From Heteroscillospira sp050943935 (lineage in GTDB: Bacteria > Bacillota > Clostridia > Oscillospirales > Oscillospiraceae), in the NCBI GenBank assembly GCA_050943935.1, contig JBMNQC010000006.1, positions 62,001 to 126,000 of the forward strand: a stretch of 64,000 bases of DNA. The letters run 5' to 3'. The position numbers were made by a program, and so were the translations under genes. The notes below the pieces were generated by a model. The model had not been told where the DNA came from. It was given only the letters and a program-made list of their open reading frames with translations, and did not search any database. Below, one piece after another: positions 54,271-63,460 of the stretch (position 1 is the stretch's first letter; each line of letters opens with the position of its first letter).

Positions 54271-54303
54271 AAAGGGCCGCGTCCATACAGAACGCGGCCC
54301 TTT
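54271..54303 (-). terminator. Terminator after livF at the left end of the element
   Basis: 12-bp arms (54271-54282 and 54292-54303) with A-run and T-run at the sides, so it can act on both strands. It would also stop feoB transcripts entering the element. Confidence 0.85.
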
Positions 54304-54320
54304 TGAAAACGTATGTGTTC

Positions 54321-55028
54321 TTATCCTCCCAGGTAGGCCTTGCGGACCTGGTCGCTGGCCATGAGCTCCGCGCCGGTACCGCTGAGGGTTATCTTGCCGG
54401 TCTCCAGCACATATGCCCGGTCGGCTATGGACAGAGCCGCCTGTGCGTTCTGCTCTACCAGAAGCACGGTAGTGCCCGCGGCATGGAGCTCCCGGATGAT
54501 ATCGAAGATCTGCTCCACCAGTATGGGAGCCAGGCCCATGGAGGGCTCGTCCAGCATGAGCACGGCGGGTTTGGACATAAGCGCCCGGCCCATGGCCAGC
54601 ATCTGCTGCTCTCCGCCGGAGAGAGTACCGGCTATCTGCCGCCGGCGCTCCTTCAGCCGGGGGAAACGCTCATATACGTCGGCTATGCCCTCGTCTATTT
54701 CGCTGTTTGGGCGGGTATAGGCGCCCATCTCCAGATTTTCCTCAACAGTCATCTGAAGGAAAACCCTGCGTCCCTCCGGCACCTGAGCCAGGCCGTGCTC
54801 CACCACCTTGTGTGGAGCGACGCCGTGCAGGTCGTGGTCCTTGAAAACCACGCTGCCGCTTCTGGGGTGCAGAAGTCCGGACACGGTGTTGAGCACGGTG
54901 CTTTTTCCGGCGCCGTTTGCGCCTATCAGGGTAACTATCTCTCCCTGATTCACCTCAAAGGACACGCCCTTTACGGCATGGATGCTGCCGTAGTAGACAT
55001 GGATATCGTTAACTTGCAGGATCGGCAT
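54321..55028 (-). CDS. livF: Branched-chain amino-acid-type ABC transporter ATPase LivF
   Basis: 235 residues, standard size. It starts ILQVNDIHVYYGSIHAVKGVSF and has Walker A GANGAGKSTVLNTVSG, signature LSGGEQQMLAMGRALM and Walker B VLMLDEPSMGLAPILVEQIF, diagnostic for LivF. Last gene of the cargo operon, 4 bases after livG. Confidence 0.93.
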   Translation of the reverse strand: MPILQVNDIHVYYGSIHAVKGVSFEVNQGEIVTLIGANGAGKSTVLNTVSGLLHPRSGSVVFKDHDLHGVAPHKVVEHGLAQVPEGRRVFLQMTVEENLEMGAYTRPNSEIDEGIADVYERFPRLKERRRQIAGTLSGGEQQMLAMGRALMSKPAVLMLDEPSMGLAPILVEQIFDIIRELHAAGTTVLLVEQNAQAALSIADRAYVLETGKITLSGTGAELMASDQVRKAYLGG

Positions 55029-55032
55029 ATTC

Positions 55033-55881
55033 TCACGCCTCCTTTTTCTTGCCCAGATAGGCCTCTATAACGGCGGGGTTCGCCTGTATCTCCTCCGCTG
55101 TGCCCTTGGCGATTATCTGGCCGAAGTTCAGCACGCAGATGCCCTCGCAAACGCCCATTACCAGGCTCATATCGTGCTCGATGAGCATTATTGCTATTTT
55201 GAAGGTGTCGCGTATTTTGATAATATTGTCCATAAGCTCGGCCGTCTCGGATGGGTTCATACCCGCGGCGGGCTCATCCAAAAGCAGGAGGCTGGGGTTG
55301 GTAGCCAGAGCCCGGACTATCTCCAGGCGGCGCTGGGCGCCGTAGGGCAGGCTTCCCGCCTTGGCGTCGGCCATATCCTGCATATCGAAGATGCTCAAAA
55401 GCTCCATGGCCCGCTCATGCGCGGCTCTCTCCTGCTTCCAGTAGTTTGGCAGACGGAGGATACCGGTGAGCATTGAGTACTGCTCCTGATTGTGCAGGCC
55501 TATCTTCACGTTGTCCTCCACCGTCAGGTTGTCGAACAGGCGAATATTCTGGAAGGTGCGGGCTATTCCCATGCGGTTTATCTGCTCGGTAGTCTTGCCG
55601 GAGGTATCCATACCATCCAGCAGTATGGTGCCGCGGGTAGGCTGATACACCTTGGTGAGCAGGTTGAATACCGTGGTCTTGCCTGCGCCGTTGGGGCCTA
55701 TAAGTCCGGCTATCTCAGTACGGCCTATGGTGATGTTAAACTCATTTACGGCTTTAAGCCCGCCGAAATCTATGCCCAGATGCTGGCACTCAAGAATGGG
55801 GGTCGTATTCAAATCCCGCTCGGGGATGATGGAGTGGCTGGGCACGGGCACCATTTTGGGCTTATCATACTTTTTAGCCAT
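55033..55881 (-). CDS. livG: Branched-chain amino-acid-type ABC transporter ATPase LivG
   Basis: About 282 residues. After a short basic N-terminal extension, CQHLGIDFGGLKAVNEFN begins the ABC domain; Walker A GPNGAGKTTVFNLLT, signature LPYGAQRRLEIVRALATNP and Walker B LLLLDEPAAGMNPSETAELM are typical of LivG. The ATG at 55881 overlaps the livM stop by 8 bases and sets the start. Confidence 0.93.
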   Translation of the reverse strand: MAKKYDKPKMVPVPSHSIIPERDLNTTPILECQHLGIDFGGLKAVNEFNITIGRTEIAGLIGPNGAGKTTVFNLLTKVYQPTRGTILLDGMDTSGKTTEQINRMGIARTFQNIRLFDNLTVEDNVKIGLHNQEQYSMLTGILRLPNYWKQERAAHERAMELLSIFDMQDMADAKAGSLPYGAQRRLEIVRALATNPSLLLLDEPAAGMNPSETAELMDNIIKIRDTFKIAIMLIEHDMSLVMGVCEGICVLNFGQIIAKGTAEEIQANPAVIEAYLGKKKEA

Positions 55882-56944
55882 TTTCCTGTCCTCCCTTTCT
55901 GAAGTGGAACAAACGGGCAAACGTAGCCTTCACCGGTTCGCTGTTGGTTGCCAGCATCACCAGTATAAGGACGATGGCGTATATCAGCATACGGTAGTCG
56001 GCAAAGCTTCGCAGCAGCTCGGGCAGCACATACAGCAGAGCCGCGGCAATAATTGAGCCCCACATATTGCCCAGGCCGCCAAGAACAACAAACACCAGCA
56101 CCAGAATGGAGGTATTGAAGTTAAACTTGGCCGCGGCAAGGTTTGAGTAGTTCAGGCCATAGAGCGCGCCTGCGGCTCCGGCCAGGGCGGCGGAGGTAAC
56201 AAAGGCCATAAGCTTATACTTTGTCACGTTTATGCCCACGCTTTCGGCGGCAATGCGGTTATCACGCAGAGCCATAATGGCGCGTCCGGATCGGCTGCGC
56301 ACCAGATTCAGGATTACCACCAGAGTTATTATTATGAGCACAAAGCCCGCGGTGAAGCTGGCTATGGTCTGCGTTCCCGTAGCGCCCTGAGCGCCCTTGA
56401 TGATAGCGATGCCGCCGTCGGCCAGTCCCAGATCGTTTATAGTCAGGTTGCCCTTAAAGTTGAACGCCATATGCAGGCCGTTTTTATCGTAGCCCACCAG
56501 CAGGCAGTTTATAAGGTCTTTGATTATCTCGCCGAAGGCCAGAGTGACTATAGCCAGATAGTCGCCCCGCAGCCGCAGCACCGGCACGCCGACAACAAGG
56601 CCGGTTATGGCCGCGAAGAAGGCGCCCACCAGCATGGCCACAGCCAGCCGGGCGGGAACAAAGGGTATTGCGCTCTGAAGGCTCATGGCGGCGATAACAC
56701 CGGAAAACGCTCCAACGCTCATAAAGCCCGCGTGACCAAGGCTTAGCTCACCCAGCACGCCTACCGTGAGGTTAAGGGACAGAGCCATAACTATATAGCA
56801 GCAGATAGGCACCAGCTGTCCCTGCATGGAGCTTGAAAGTCTGCCGCTGCTGTTGAGCATGGTGACAATTACAAACGCCAGGGTGACGCCCGCGTAGGTG
56901 GCGTAGTCCACCAGAACATTTTTCTTCAGCTTTATTTTTTTCAT
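55874..56944 (-). CDS. livM: Branched-chain amino-acid-type ABC transporter permease LivM
   Basis: About 356 residues with 9-10 helices. ALSLNLTVGVLGELSLGHAGFMSVGAFSG and RDNRIAAESVGINVTKYKLMAF are LivM family blocks. The start at 56944 has AGGTGA upstream, derived from the end of livH. With LivH it forms the membrane channel for the LivK-bound substrate. Confidence 0.93.
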   Translation of the reverse strand: MKKIKLKKNVLVDYATYAGVTLAFVIVTMLNSSGRLSSSMQGQLVPICCYIVMALSLNLTVGVLGELSLGHAGFMSVGAFSGVIAAMSLQSAIPFVPARLAVAMLVGAFFAAITGLVVGVPVLRLRGDYLAIVTLAFGEIIKDLINCLLVGYDKNGLHMAFNFKGNLTINDLGLADGGIAIIKGAQGATGTQTIASFTAGFVLIIITLVVILNLVRSRSGRAIMALRDNRIAAESVGINVTKYKLMAFVTSAALAGAAGALYGLNYSNLAAAKFNFNTSILVLVFVVLGGLGNMWGSIIAAALLYVLPELLRSFADYRMLIYAIVLILVMLATNSEPVKATFARLFHFRKGGQENG

Positions 56945-56954
56945 GGCTGTCACC

Positions 56955-57857
56955 TCAGACTTTCTCGGGCACATATTTGCCCAGCAGACCGGCAGGACGC
57001 ACCAGCAGCACCACTATAAGCGTGGCGAAAACTATGGCGTTCGCCAGCTGGGTGGAGATATAAGCCTTGGCCAGGGCCTCGATTATGCCCAGGAGTATGC
57101 CGCCCAGGAAAGCGCCGGGTACGGAGCCTATGCCGCCGAAAACCGCGGCGGTAAAGGCCTTGATGCCGGGCATGGAGCCGGTGGTGGGCATAAGCGTGGG
57201 GTTAAAGGAGCACATGAGCACGCCGGCGACGGCGGCCAGGGCGCTGCCTATGGCAAAGGTCATGGATATGGTTCTGTTTACGTTTATGCCCATGAGCTGA
57301 GCCGCTCCCTTATCCTCGGAGCAGGCGCGCATGGCCTTGCCCATCTTGGATTTGCTGATAAACATGGTAAGCCCGATCATTATTACAATACAGGCGGCTA
57401 TGGTTAGCAGAGATATATAGGATATGCTGAGCCGGCCGTCAAACAGGCGCAGCACATTTGGCTCGCCCTTGGCGTTCACAGCAGGAATAAGCGGGGTATA
57501 TACCTTGGGAGTCGCGCCCCATATGAGCAGAGCGGAATTCTGCAGGAAATAGCTTACGCCTATGGCGGTTATAAGCACCGCCAGGGAGGGAGCGGAGCGC
57601 AGGGGCTTGTAGGCCAGTCCCTCTATCACTATACCCAGCACCGTGCACACCGCCGCCGCTATGATTACGCTGACCCAGCCGGGCAGCCCCATATAGGCCG
57701 TGGCGCAGAAGGACATATATCCGCCCACCATGATAACATCGCCGTGGGCGAAGTTCAGCATTTTCGCAATACCGTAAACCATGGTGTAGCCAAGGGCTAT
57801 AATGGCGTACACGCTGCCTATGCTGATGCCGCTGACTAGATAGGAAAGAAATTCCAT
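56955..57857 (-). CDS. livH: Branched-chain amino-acid-type ABC transporter permease LivH
   Basis: 300 residues with eight helices. It begins FLSYLVSGISIGSVYAIIALGYTMVYGIAKMLNFAHGD, the conserved LivH opening, and has SEDKGAAQLMGINVNRTISMTF in the coupling loop. It lies about 180 bases after livK, with a hairpin in between. Confidence 0.93.
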   Translation of the reverse strand: MEFLSYLVSGISIGSVYAIIALGYTMVYGIAKMLNFAHGDVIMVGGYMSFCATAYMGLPGWVSVIIAAAVCTVLGIVIEGLAYKPLRSAPSLAVLITAIGVSYFLQNSALLIWGATPKVYTPLIPAVNAKGEPNVLRLFDGRLSISYISLLTIAACIVIMIGLTMFISKSKMGKAMRACSEDKGAAQLMGINVNRTISMTFAIGSALAAVAGVLMCSFNPTLMPTTGSMPGIKAFTAAVFGGIGSVPGAFLGGILLGIIEALAKAYISTQLANAIVFATLIVVLLVRPAGLLGKYVPEKV

Positions 57858-57967
57858 ATTGGTTACACCTCTCTTTTTCTGATACTATGGCAAAAACGCA
57901 GCCGGCGCCGTCTTTCCGGGAAATACCGGCTCTGTTTCTGCCATAGGCGGCCTCTCGGCCATATCCT

Positions 57968-58027
57968 AAAAAAGCAAGTCTGGCTGGCAGGAGAAAATTC
58001 CCCCGCCAGCCCGGATTTTGCTTTTTT
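57968..58027 (-). terminator. Hairpin between livK and livH, probable partial terminator
   Basis: Outer arms AAAAAAGCAA (57968-57977) and TTGCTTTTTT (58018-58027) with an inner TGGCTGGC/GCCAGCC stem. Such leaky stops often let the binding protein outnumber its permease. Confidence 0.75.
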
Positions 58028-58037
58028 AAGCTGCTTT

Positions 58038-59261
58038 TCAGGCGGCGACGTACTTGCCGTCCTGAATTACATAGATATTGGGAGCCTTGGAGACTTCGCC
58101 GTTTGCGCTCCAGCCCATGTCCTGACCGGTGAGGCCGTCCACGGTGAAGGAGGAATCGGTGAACTGAGCCACCAGCTTCTCGCAGATATCCTGCGCACTC
58201 ATATCGGGAGTGCAGCCGGAAGCGATGAGGGCGTTGTAAATGGCGTATACGCAGTCATAGCCGTCGGCGGCGAACTGGTTGGGGATATCGCCGTAGCGCT
58301 TCTGATACTCATTGACAAAGTTAACGGTAGCCTCATCGGTGGCGTCGGCGGAGAAGGGAGTCAGCAGCATGAGGCCCTCGGCCAGAGCGGTATCAAAGCC
58401 CTCCATGGTCAGTATGCCGTCCATACCGTCCACACCGAAGAAGGTGGGAGCATAGCCCATAGCCTTGGCCTGAGCCAGGATGACGGAGGCAGGCTGATAG
58501 TAGATGGGCATGAAGATCAGGTCTGCACCGGCGGACTGGGCGGCGCCCAGCTGCACGGAGAAATCAGTAGCGGTGTCGATGGTGAAGGTGCCCTCATAGA
58601 CTGCCTCTATGTTCTTGTCGGCCAGAGTGGCCACAAAGGCATCGTGAATACCCTGGGAATATGCGTCGTCATTGCGGTAGATAATGGCGATCTTTGCATC
58701 GGGCATATTGGTGGATATATACTCCGCGGAGGCGATACCCTGGTTGGGGTCGGTGAAGCAGAGCTGGAACATATTGTCCTTACCGGCGGTAACGTCGGCG
58801 GAGGAAGCGGAGGGGGTGAGACCGAACATGCGGTCCTCATAGAGCTTTGCGGAGACGGCAATGGCAGAGCCGGTGGTGACGGAGCCGATAAGCGCCTGCA
58901 TGCCCCAGTCCTTCAGGGTGTTGTAGGCGTTGATGCCCTTTTCGCCGTCGGCCTCATCGTCCTGAGGCTGGAACTCGATCTGGATGCCGCCCTGGGCGTT
59001 GATCTCGTCCACGGCGATCTGAACGGCGTTCATAACAGCCTTGCCGTAAATGGCGTTCTCACCGGTGAGGGGGCCAATGCCGCCAAACTTAAACGCTGCA
59101 GTTTCTCCCTCGGGAGCGCTGCTCTCGGGAGAGCTGCTCTCAGGAGCGGAAGAGCTGGTTTCGGGAGCGCTGCTCTCGGGTGCCGTCTCACCGCCGCAGG
59201 CGGTCATTGAGAACACCATGGCCAGAGCAAGCACAAGTGCAAGAATACGATTCTTTTTCAT
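58038..59261 (-). CDS. livK: Branched-chain amino-acid-type substrate-binding lipoprotein LivK
   Basis: About 407 residues. A lipoprotein signal (MKKNRILALVLALAMVFSMTACGG, lipidated Cys about residue 22) is followed by a Ser/Pro/Glu linker (residues 25-55) and a type I periplasmic-binding fold (FGGIGPLTGENAIYGKAVMNAV, IAIIYRNDDAYSQGIHDAF, FVNEYQKRYGDIPNQFAADGYD). The family binds branched-chain amino acids, but also other amino acids, amides or urea; the ligand is not decided here. First gene of the cargo operon. Confidence 0.92.
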   Translation of the reverse strand: MKKNRILALVLALAMVFSMTACGGETAPESSAPETSSSAPESSSPESSAPEGETAAFKFGGIGPLTGENAIYGKAVMNAVQIAVDEINAQGGIQIEFQPQDDEADGEKGINAYNTLKDWGMQALIGSVTTGSAIAVSAKLYEDRMFGLTPSASSADVTAGKDNMFQLCFTDPNQGIASAEYISTNMPDAKIAIIYRNDDAYSQGIHDAFVATLADKNIEAVYEGTFTIDTATDFSVQLGAAQSAGADLIFMPIYYQPASVILAQAKAMGYAPTFFGVDGMDGILTMEGFDTALAEGLMLLTPFSADATDEATVNFVNEYQKRYGDIPNQFAADGYDCVYAIYNALIASGCTPDMSAQDICEKLVAQFTDSSFTVDGLTGQDMGWSANGEVSKAPNIYVIQDGKYVAA

Positions 59262-59357
59262 TCTGTTTACCTCCAATTTATTCTGCAAACGCAGTTCGCT
59301 TTAAGGAAACGCCGCTTGGGCTGAATTAAGATTTTCCTTCCTTAAAACATTACTGGA

Positions 59358-59386
59358 ATTATAATACTTTACATTGTCAAAGTCAA
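59358..59386 (-). promoter_or_regulatory. Promoter of the liv cargo operon
   Basis: On the minus strand TTGACT (59381-59386), 17-base spacer and perfect TATAAT (59358-59363), about 97 bases before the livK start. Confidence 0.85.
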
Positions 59387-59520
59387 CGCACAATTTAACA
59401 AAGTCTCACAAAACATGAAACAAATTTTCTCCACTTTGACAATTTTTACCGGACATGCATTGAAGCACGCCCGTGAGCATAGATTTTCCAGTACAACTTT
59501 TTTATTGAGGAGTGGTATTT

Positions 59521-59625
59521 TTGGACCTTACAGAGCTGTATGAGACCGTTTTGAGCCATTCAGACGAGCTGGAGCTGCGGCAAATACTTATAGACGCCCT
59601 GCTGGAGCTCCTGGAAACTCAGTGA
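59521..59625 (+). CDS. 34-residue protein translationally coupled to the serine recombinase
   Basis: TTG start with GAGGAGTGG about 6 bases upstream. It encodes an acidic, probably helical peptide (MDLTELYETV, later LELRQILIDALLELLE). Its TGA overlaps the recombinase GTG (GTGA), so ribosomes finishing it would start the recombinase. The position and good ribosome site support a real small gene. It might tune recombinase synthesis or act as a directionality factor; neither is shown. Confidence 0.6.
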   Translation: MDLTELYETVLSHSDELELRQILIDALLELLETQ

Positions 59626-61100
59626 AGGGCGCGGCGCTGTATCTGCGGCTGAGCCGGGATGACGGCGCGGGCGAGAGTTCTTCCATTTCCGGACAGCGCC
59701 TGCTGCTGCGGCGCTGGGCCCAGGAGCAGGGACTGAGCATCTTCGGCGAATACACGGACGACGGAGTGTCCGGCACCACCTTTGACCGGCCCGCCTTCCG
59801 CCGTATGATACGTGACATAGAGCGCGGCAAAATAGACGCCGTGCTGGTAAAGGACCTGTCCCGGCTTGGGCGGGACTACATAACCGCCGGCCAGCTTACG
59901 GAGCTGTGGTTTCCCGCCCACGGAGTGCGCTTCGTAGCCGTAAACGACGGCTACGATTCCGCCGCGGACAACGGCGACATGGCTCCCCTGCGCAACATTA
60001 TAAATGAGATGTACGCCAGGGACGCCAGCCGTAAAATACGCTCGGCTCTGCACGCTCGGATGGCCGCAGGAAAGTTCACCGGCTCCCGGGCGCCATACGG
60101 CTACAGGCGCAGCGCCGACAAAAGCCGTCTTGAGCCGGATATGCAGCAGGCGCCGGTGGTACGGCAAATTTTTGACCGGGCCTGCGCCGGGCTGAGCTGC
60201 GGAGATATAGCCCGTGAGCTGAACTCGGCGGCAATCCCCTCGCCGCTGGGCGGAGACTGGGGAGCCTCAACCATAAGAAAAATGCTGAATAACCCGGTAT
60301 ATCTGGGACACCTGGCCCAGGGGCGCAGCTCCAGAACCTCTCTTAAAAACAAAAAGAGCCTCCCCCGGCCTCGGGAGTCGTGGATATTGGTGGAAAACAC
60401 CCACGAAGCCCTAGTAAGCAGCGCACAGTTCCGGCTGGCAGAAAGTCTGGTATCGGTCCGCAGGCCGAGGCGGGGCAGCGGATTTGAGAATATTTTTTCC
60501 GGTCTGGCCTTCTGCGCCGACTGCGGCAGCGCCATGTCCTCCGTCACCTCCCGAAAAAAGGGAAGCTCCATGAATCTGGCCTGCGGCGCCTACAAAGCCA
60601 GAGGAAAAGCCGCCTGCACAAATCACTTTATCAGTTTCGGAGAGCTATGTGAGCTGGTACTGCGCTCCCTGTGCCAGGAGCTGAAGCTCACTCCCGGTCA
60701 GGAGGAGGAAATACTGCAATCCGCCCTTAGGAAAGCCCGGGCGCTGCCCGACGAAAAGCTGCTGCGCCGCCGTTTGGCAGAGACGGACAGCGCGCTTATG
60801 CGGGCCTATGACGATTTCGCCCGCGGGGCGCTGGACTCCGCCGGACTGGACACGGTACTGTGCAGCTGCTCCAGGCGGCGAAGTACGCTGCTTGCGGAGC
60901 TTGAGGATCTTTCCCGCTCTCCCCGGCCGGAGGCCGCCCTGCATCTGCTCCGCGGCCTCACCTACCCCACGGAGCTGAGCCGTGATATGCTCCACCGCTA
61001 TGTGAAGCGCATAGAGATACACCAGGCCGTAAGCGAAAACGGCCAAAAACGCCAGCGGGTAGATATCTGCTGGCGCTTTGAGCATACGCAGGAATACTGA
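59622..61100 (+). CDS. Large serine recombinase (site-specific integrase)
   Basis: 492 residues. The N-terminal resolvase domain has the catalytic Ser11 in YLRLSRDD, GVSGTTFDRPAFRRMI and KDLSRLGRDYITAGQL. The recombinase domain begins near GYRRSADKSRLEP (about 160). A zinc ribbon (FCADCGSAM...ACGAYKARGKAAC, about residue 300 on) and a coiled-coil region follow. This is the full plan of TnpX/phage-type large serine integrases, so it should be active. Its gene ends at the right attachment core within feoB. Excision normally needs a directionality factor. Confidence 0.93.
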   Translation: MKGAALYLRLSRDDGAGESSSISGQRLLLRRWAQEQGLSIFGEYTDDGVSGTTFDRPAFRRMIRDIERGKIDAVLVKDLSRLGRDYITAGQLTELWFPAHGVRFVAVNDGYDSAADNGDMAPLRNIINEMYARDASRKIRSALHARMAAGKFTGSRAPYGYRRSADKSRLEPDMQQAPVVRQIFDRACAGLSCGDIARELNSAAIPSPLGGDWGASTIRKMLNNPVYLGHLAQGRSSRTSLKNKKSLPRPRESWILVENTHEALVSSAQFRLAESLVSVRRPRRGSGFENIFSGLAFCADCGSAMSSVTSRKKGSSMNLACGAYKARGKAACTNHFISFGELCELVLRSLCQELKLTPGQEEEILQSALRKARALPDEKLLRRRLAETDSALMRAYDDFARGALDSAGLDTVLCSCSRRRSTLLAELEDLSRSPRPEAALHLLRGLTYPTELSRDMLHRYVKRIEIHQAVSENGQKRQRVDICWRFEHTQEY

Positions 61101-61101
61101 G

Positions 61102-61108
61102 CATGTGC
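61102..61108 (+). repeat. Right attachment-site core (attR)
   Basis: CATGTGC, the second copy of the element boundary repeat, directly after the recombinase stop and directly before the resumed feoB reading frame. Confidence 0.8.
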
Positions 61109-61906
61109 ATGGGCTTTGGATGCAATGCGGCCGGGGTAGTGGGCTGCCGCATAATCGATTCCCCCCGTGAGCGGATGGTCGCCATGCTTACCAACGCCTT
61201 TGTGCCGTGCAACGGGCGCTTTCCCGCGCTTATTGCCATAATAACGGTGTTTTTCGCCGCAAACGCCCTGGAGGGCGCGGCGCTGCTCTCCGCTCTGGTG
61301 GCCTTGGGGGTGGTCATGACTCTGCTGTGCTCCCGTCTGCTGTCGGAGACAGTACTGCGTGGCATGCCCAGCTTTTTCACCCTGGAGCTGCCGCCCTACC
61401 GGCGGCCCCAGCCGGGGCGCATACTGCTGCGCTCAATTTACGACCGCACCCTTTTTGTGCTTGCCCGTGCCGTTATTGTGGCCGCGCCCGCCGGTGCGCT
61501 AATCTGGGCGCTGAACCGGCTGGGACTGATGGAGCTGTTTTCCGCCCTGCTGGACGCTCCGGGCAGGCTCATGGGCCTGAACGGCCTCATCCTGCTGGCC
61601 TTTATTCTGGGTCTGCCCGCAAACGAGATAGTCATACCCATCATCCTCATGTGCGTCCTCTCGCAGAACGCGCTGACGGAATACGCCTCGGCCGCGGAGC
61701 TGGGGATCATACTGCGGGGCGCGGGCTGGACGGAAAAGACCGCCCTGTGCTTTCTGCTCTTCACCATGTTCCACTCCCCCTGCTCCACCACCCTGCTGAC
61801 CATACGCCGGGAGTCCGGCTCCTGGCGCTGGGCCGCGCTTGCCGCCGCCCTGCCCACAGCCGTGGGCGCGGCGCTGTGTATCCTGGTAAATCTCGTGTGG
61901 GCATAA
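61109..61906 (+). pseudogene. feoB: FeoB ferrous iron transporter, C-terminal part (interrupted by mobile element)
   Basis: Codons for the last 265 residues of feoB: MGFGCNAAGVVGCRIIDSPRERM, the membrane gate region VPCNGRFPALIAIITVFFAANALEG and the later helices (LILLAFILGLPANEIVIPII, TMFHSPCSTTLLTIRRE). There is no proper translation start and it directly abuts the recombinase gene; an ATG two codons earlier overlaps the core. Read-through from the recombinase could transcribe it, but a half-FeoB without its G domain should not work. Confidence 0.93.
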
Positions 61907-61913
61907 CAAAAAT

Positions 61914-61940
61914 TCTGGGAAGGGTAAAACCCTTCCCAGA
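61914..61940. terminator. Hairpin between feoB and the BMP-family gene
   Basis: 12-bp arms (61914-61925 and 61929-61940). The T-rich side favours the minus-strand transcript. The rest of the gap to 62133 has a CTTATTTCAG-type hairpin at 62101-62131 and nothing else recognised. Confidence 0.65.
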
Positions 61941-62133
61941 AAAAGTATTACACAGGCCTCGCAGAGTTCGCGTCCGCAGACGCGAAAAAAGTTAAATCAT
62001 TTTCCGTGGCGGCATGTACGTCGCGGAAAATACTTCTCGCGAAGCGTGCGTCGAATTGACAGCTTGCGGTCAACCGAGGCGCGAAGCGAAGCGCAGCCTT
62101 CTGAAATAAGTGGCTTTGCCGCTTATTTCAGCC

Positions 62134-63378
62134 TTAAAATCCGGAATTCAGCTCGGTGATGCCGTCGATGAGCCAGTAGAAATAGGGAGCGCTGGTCTGA
62201 CCGTTGGCAACGTCGGACTCCTGGAACCACTCGCCCTCGGCGACGGTCTTGGTGTCGGGAGCGGAGGCGCCGTAAGCGGTGCCGGTGCCGGTCCAGGGAC
62301 CTGCGAACACATGGATGCTGCCGTCGGTGAGACCGGCGTTTATAGCCTCCAGCTTCTCGGCGGTGCCGGGAGCGGCGATGGTCTCGTTGAGCTCGGTGAG
62401 GAGCACAGCGCCCTCAGGCATACCGGCGGTCCAGTCCTGGTCAAACTCCTCGCCGTTCACAACTGCCTTTATGGCGTACTCAAAGTAAACGCTCCAGTCG
62501 ATACGGCAGGAGATGAGGGACGCGTCGGGAGCGACGGAGATCATGTCGTTGTTGTAGCCGCAGTGGTACACGCCGTTCTGCTGAGCGGTGGTGGCGGGGG
62601 TGGTGTTGTCGGAGTGCTGGGAGATGAGCACGGCGCCCTCGTCAATAAGAGCCTGAGCGGCATTGGCCTCGGCGGTGGGGTCGGACCAGCTGGAAACGTA
62701 CTGGACCTTCATGGTCACGCTGGGGCAGACGCTGCGTGCGCCCAGGTAGAAAGCGGTGAAGCCGGAGATAACCTCGGCGTAGGCGTAAGCGCCGACGTAG
62801 CCGATAATGGCCTCTTCAGCGGTAATCTCGCCGGAGTCGATAAGCTCCTGGAGCTTCATGCCGGCAACGACACCGGCGGCATAGCGGCCCTCGTAGATGT
62901 TGGCAAAGGCGTTGTGGGTGTTTTCCAGATCGTCGAAGGTGGAGTTCAGGTTGGTGCAGGAGATAAACTGAACATCCTCATAGTCGGGAGCGACCTTCAG
63001 CATGAAGGGCTCGTGGCCGTAGCTGTTGCAGATGACTATGGAGCAGCCCTCTTCGGCCAGCTCAATGCAGGCGTCCTCAACATCGCTGTTCTCGAGTATG
63101 TTGTACTTGGGTATCCAGGTGACATTGATGCCCTCGCCCGCCAGCTTCTCGGTGACGTCCTCGACGCCGCGCATGAAGTTGTAGGTGTAGCCCTGGTCGT
63201 TCTCATCGCCTATGCAGATGATACCGACGGTGATGTCCTTGGTCTCAGCCTCGGGGGCGGTGCTCTCGGGGGCATTACTCTCGGGAGCGGTGGACTCGGG
63301 AGCCTTCTCGTCGCCTCCGCAGGCGGTCATGCCCAGCAGCATCACCAGAGCGAGGAGCAGTGCAAGTGTTCTCTTCAT
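62134..63378 (-). CDS. BMP family ABC transporter substrate-binding lipoprotein
   Basis: 414 residues. The lipoprotein signal (MKRTLALLLALVMLLGMTACGG, lipidated Cys about residue 20) is followed by a PESTAPES-like linker and the BMP/PnrA-type fold (ITVGIICIGDENDQGYTYNFMRGVEDV, CSIVICNSYGHEPFMLKVA, GYVGAYAYAEVISGFTAFYLGA). BMP proteins mostly bind purine nucleosides. It follows the xanthine phosphoribosyltransferase gene by about 80 bases on the same strand, which supports a purine-salvage role. AGGAGG precedes the ATG. Confidence 0.92.
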   Translation of the reverse strand: MKRTLALLLALVMLLGMTACGGDEKAPESTAPESNAPESTAPEAETKDITVGIICIGDENDQGYTYNFMRGVEDVTEKLAGEGINVTWIPKYNILENSDVEDACIELAEEGCSIVICNSYGHEPFMLKVAPDYEDVQFISCTNLNSTFDDLENTHNAFANIYEGRYAAGVVAGMKLQELIDSGEITAEEAIIGYVGAYAYAEVISGFTAFYLGARSVCPSVTMKVQYVSSWSDPTAEANAAQALIDEGAVLISQHSDNTTPATTAQQNGVYHCGYNNDMISVAPDASLISCRIDWSVYFEYAIKAVVNGEEFDQDWTAGMPEGAVLLTELNETIAAPGTAEKLEAINAGLTDGSIHVFAGPWTGTGTAYGASAPDTKTVAEGEWFQESDVANGQTSAPYFYWLIDGITELNSGF

Positions 63379-63460
63379 TTGTTTTTCCTCCTAAAATATC
63401 GGTTGTTTTTCGGGTACCACCCAAAATTTATCGAAAGCCCAGGGCTATCAATATACCTGT

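Larger units (their letters stand above)
54244..61101 (+). mobile_element. 6,858-bp integrative element in feoB with a large serine recombinase and ABC transporter cargo
   Basis: Bounded by direct repeats CATGTGC at 54244-54250 and 61102-61108. The left end has a terminator and the minus-strand livF-G-M-H-K set; the right end has a 34-codon open frame and the recombinase, whose stop is one base from the right repeat. No conjugation, replication or phage genes are present, so it is a minimal unit that could excise and re-enter by its own recombinase but would need help to move between cells. Removing 6,858 bases restores feoB exactly in frame. Confidence 0.9.

Noticed and set aside
53057..54364. 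feoB as a naturally short 435-residue protein
   Set aside because: The last 38 codons have no FeoB similarity and the missing half resumes in the exact frame at 61109.
54244..61101. Prophage
   Set aside because: A large serine recombinase is present, but there are no capsid, terminase, lysis or repressor genes, only a nutrient transporter.
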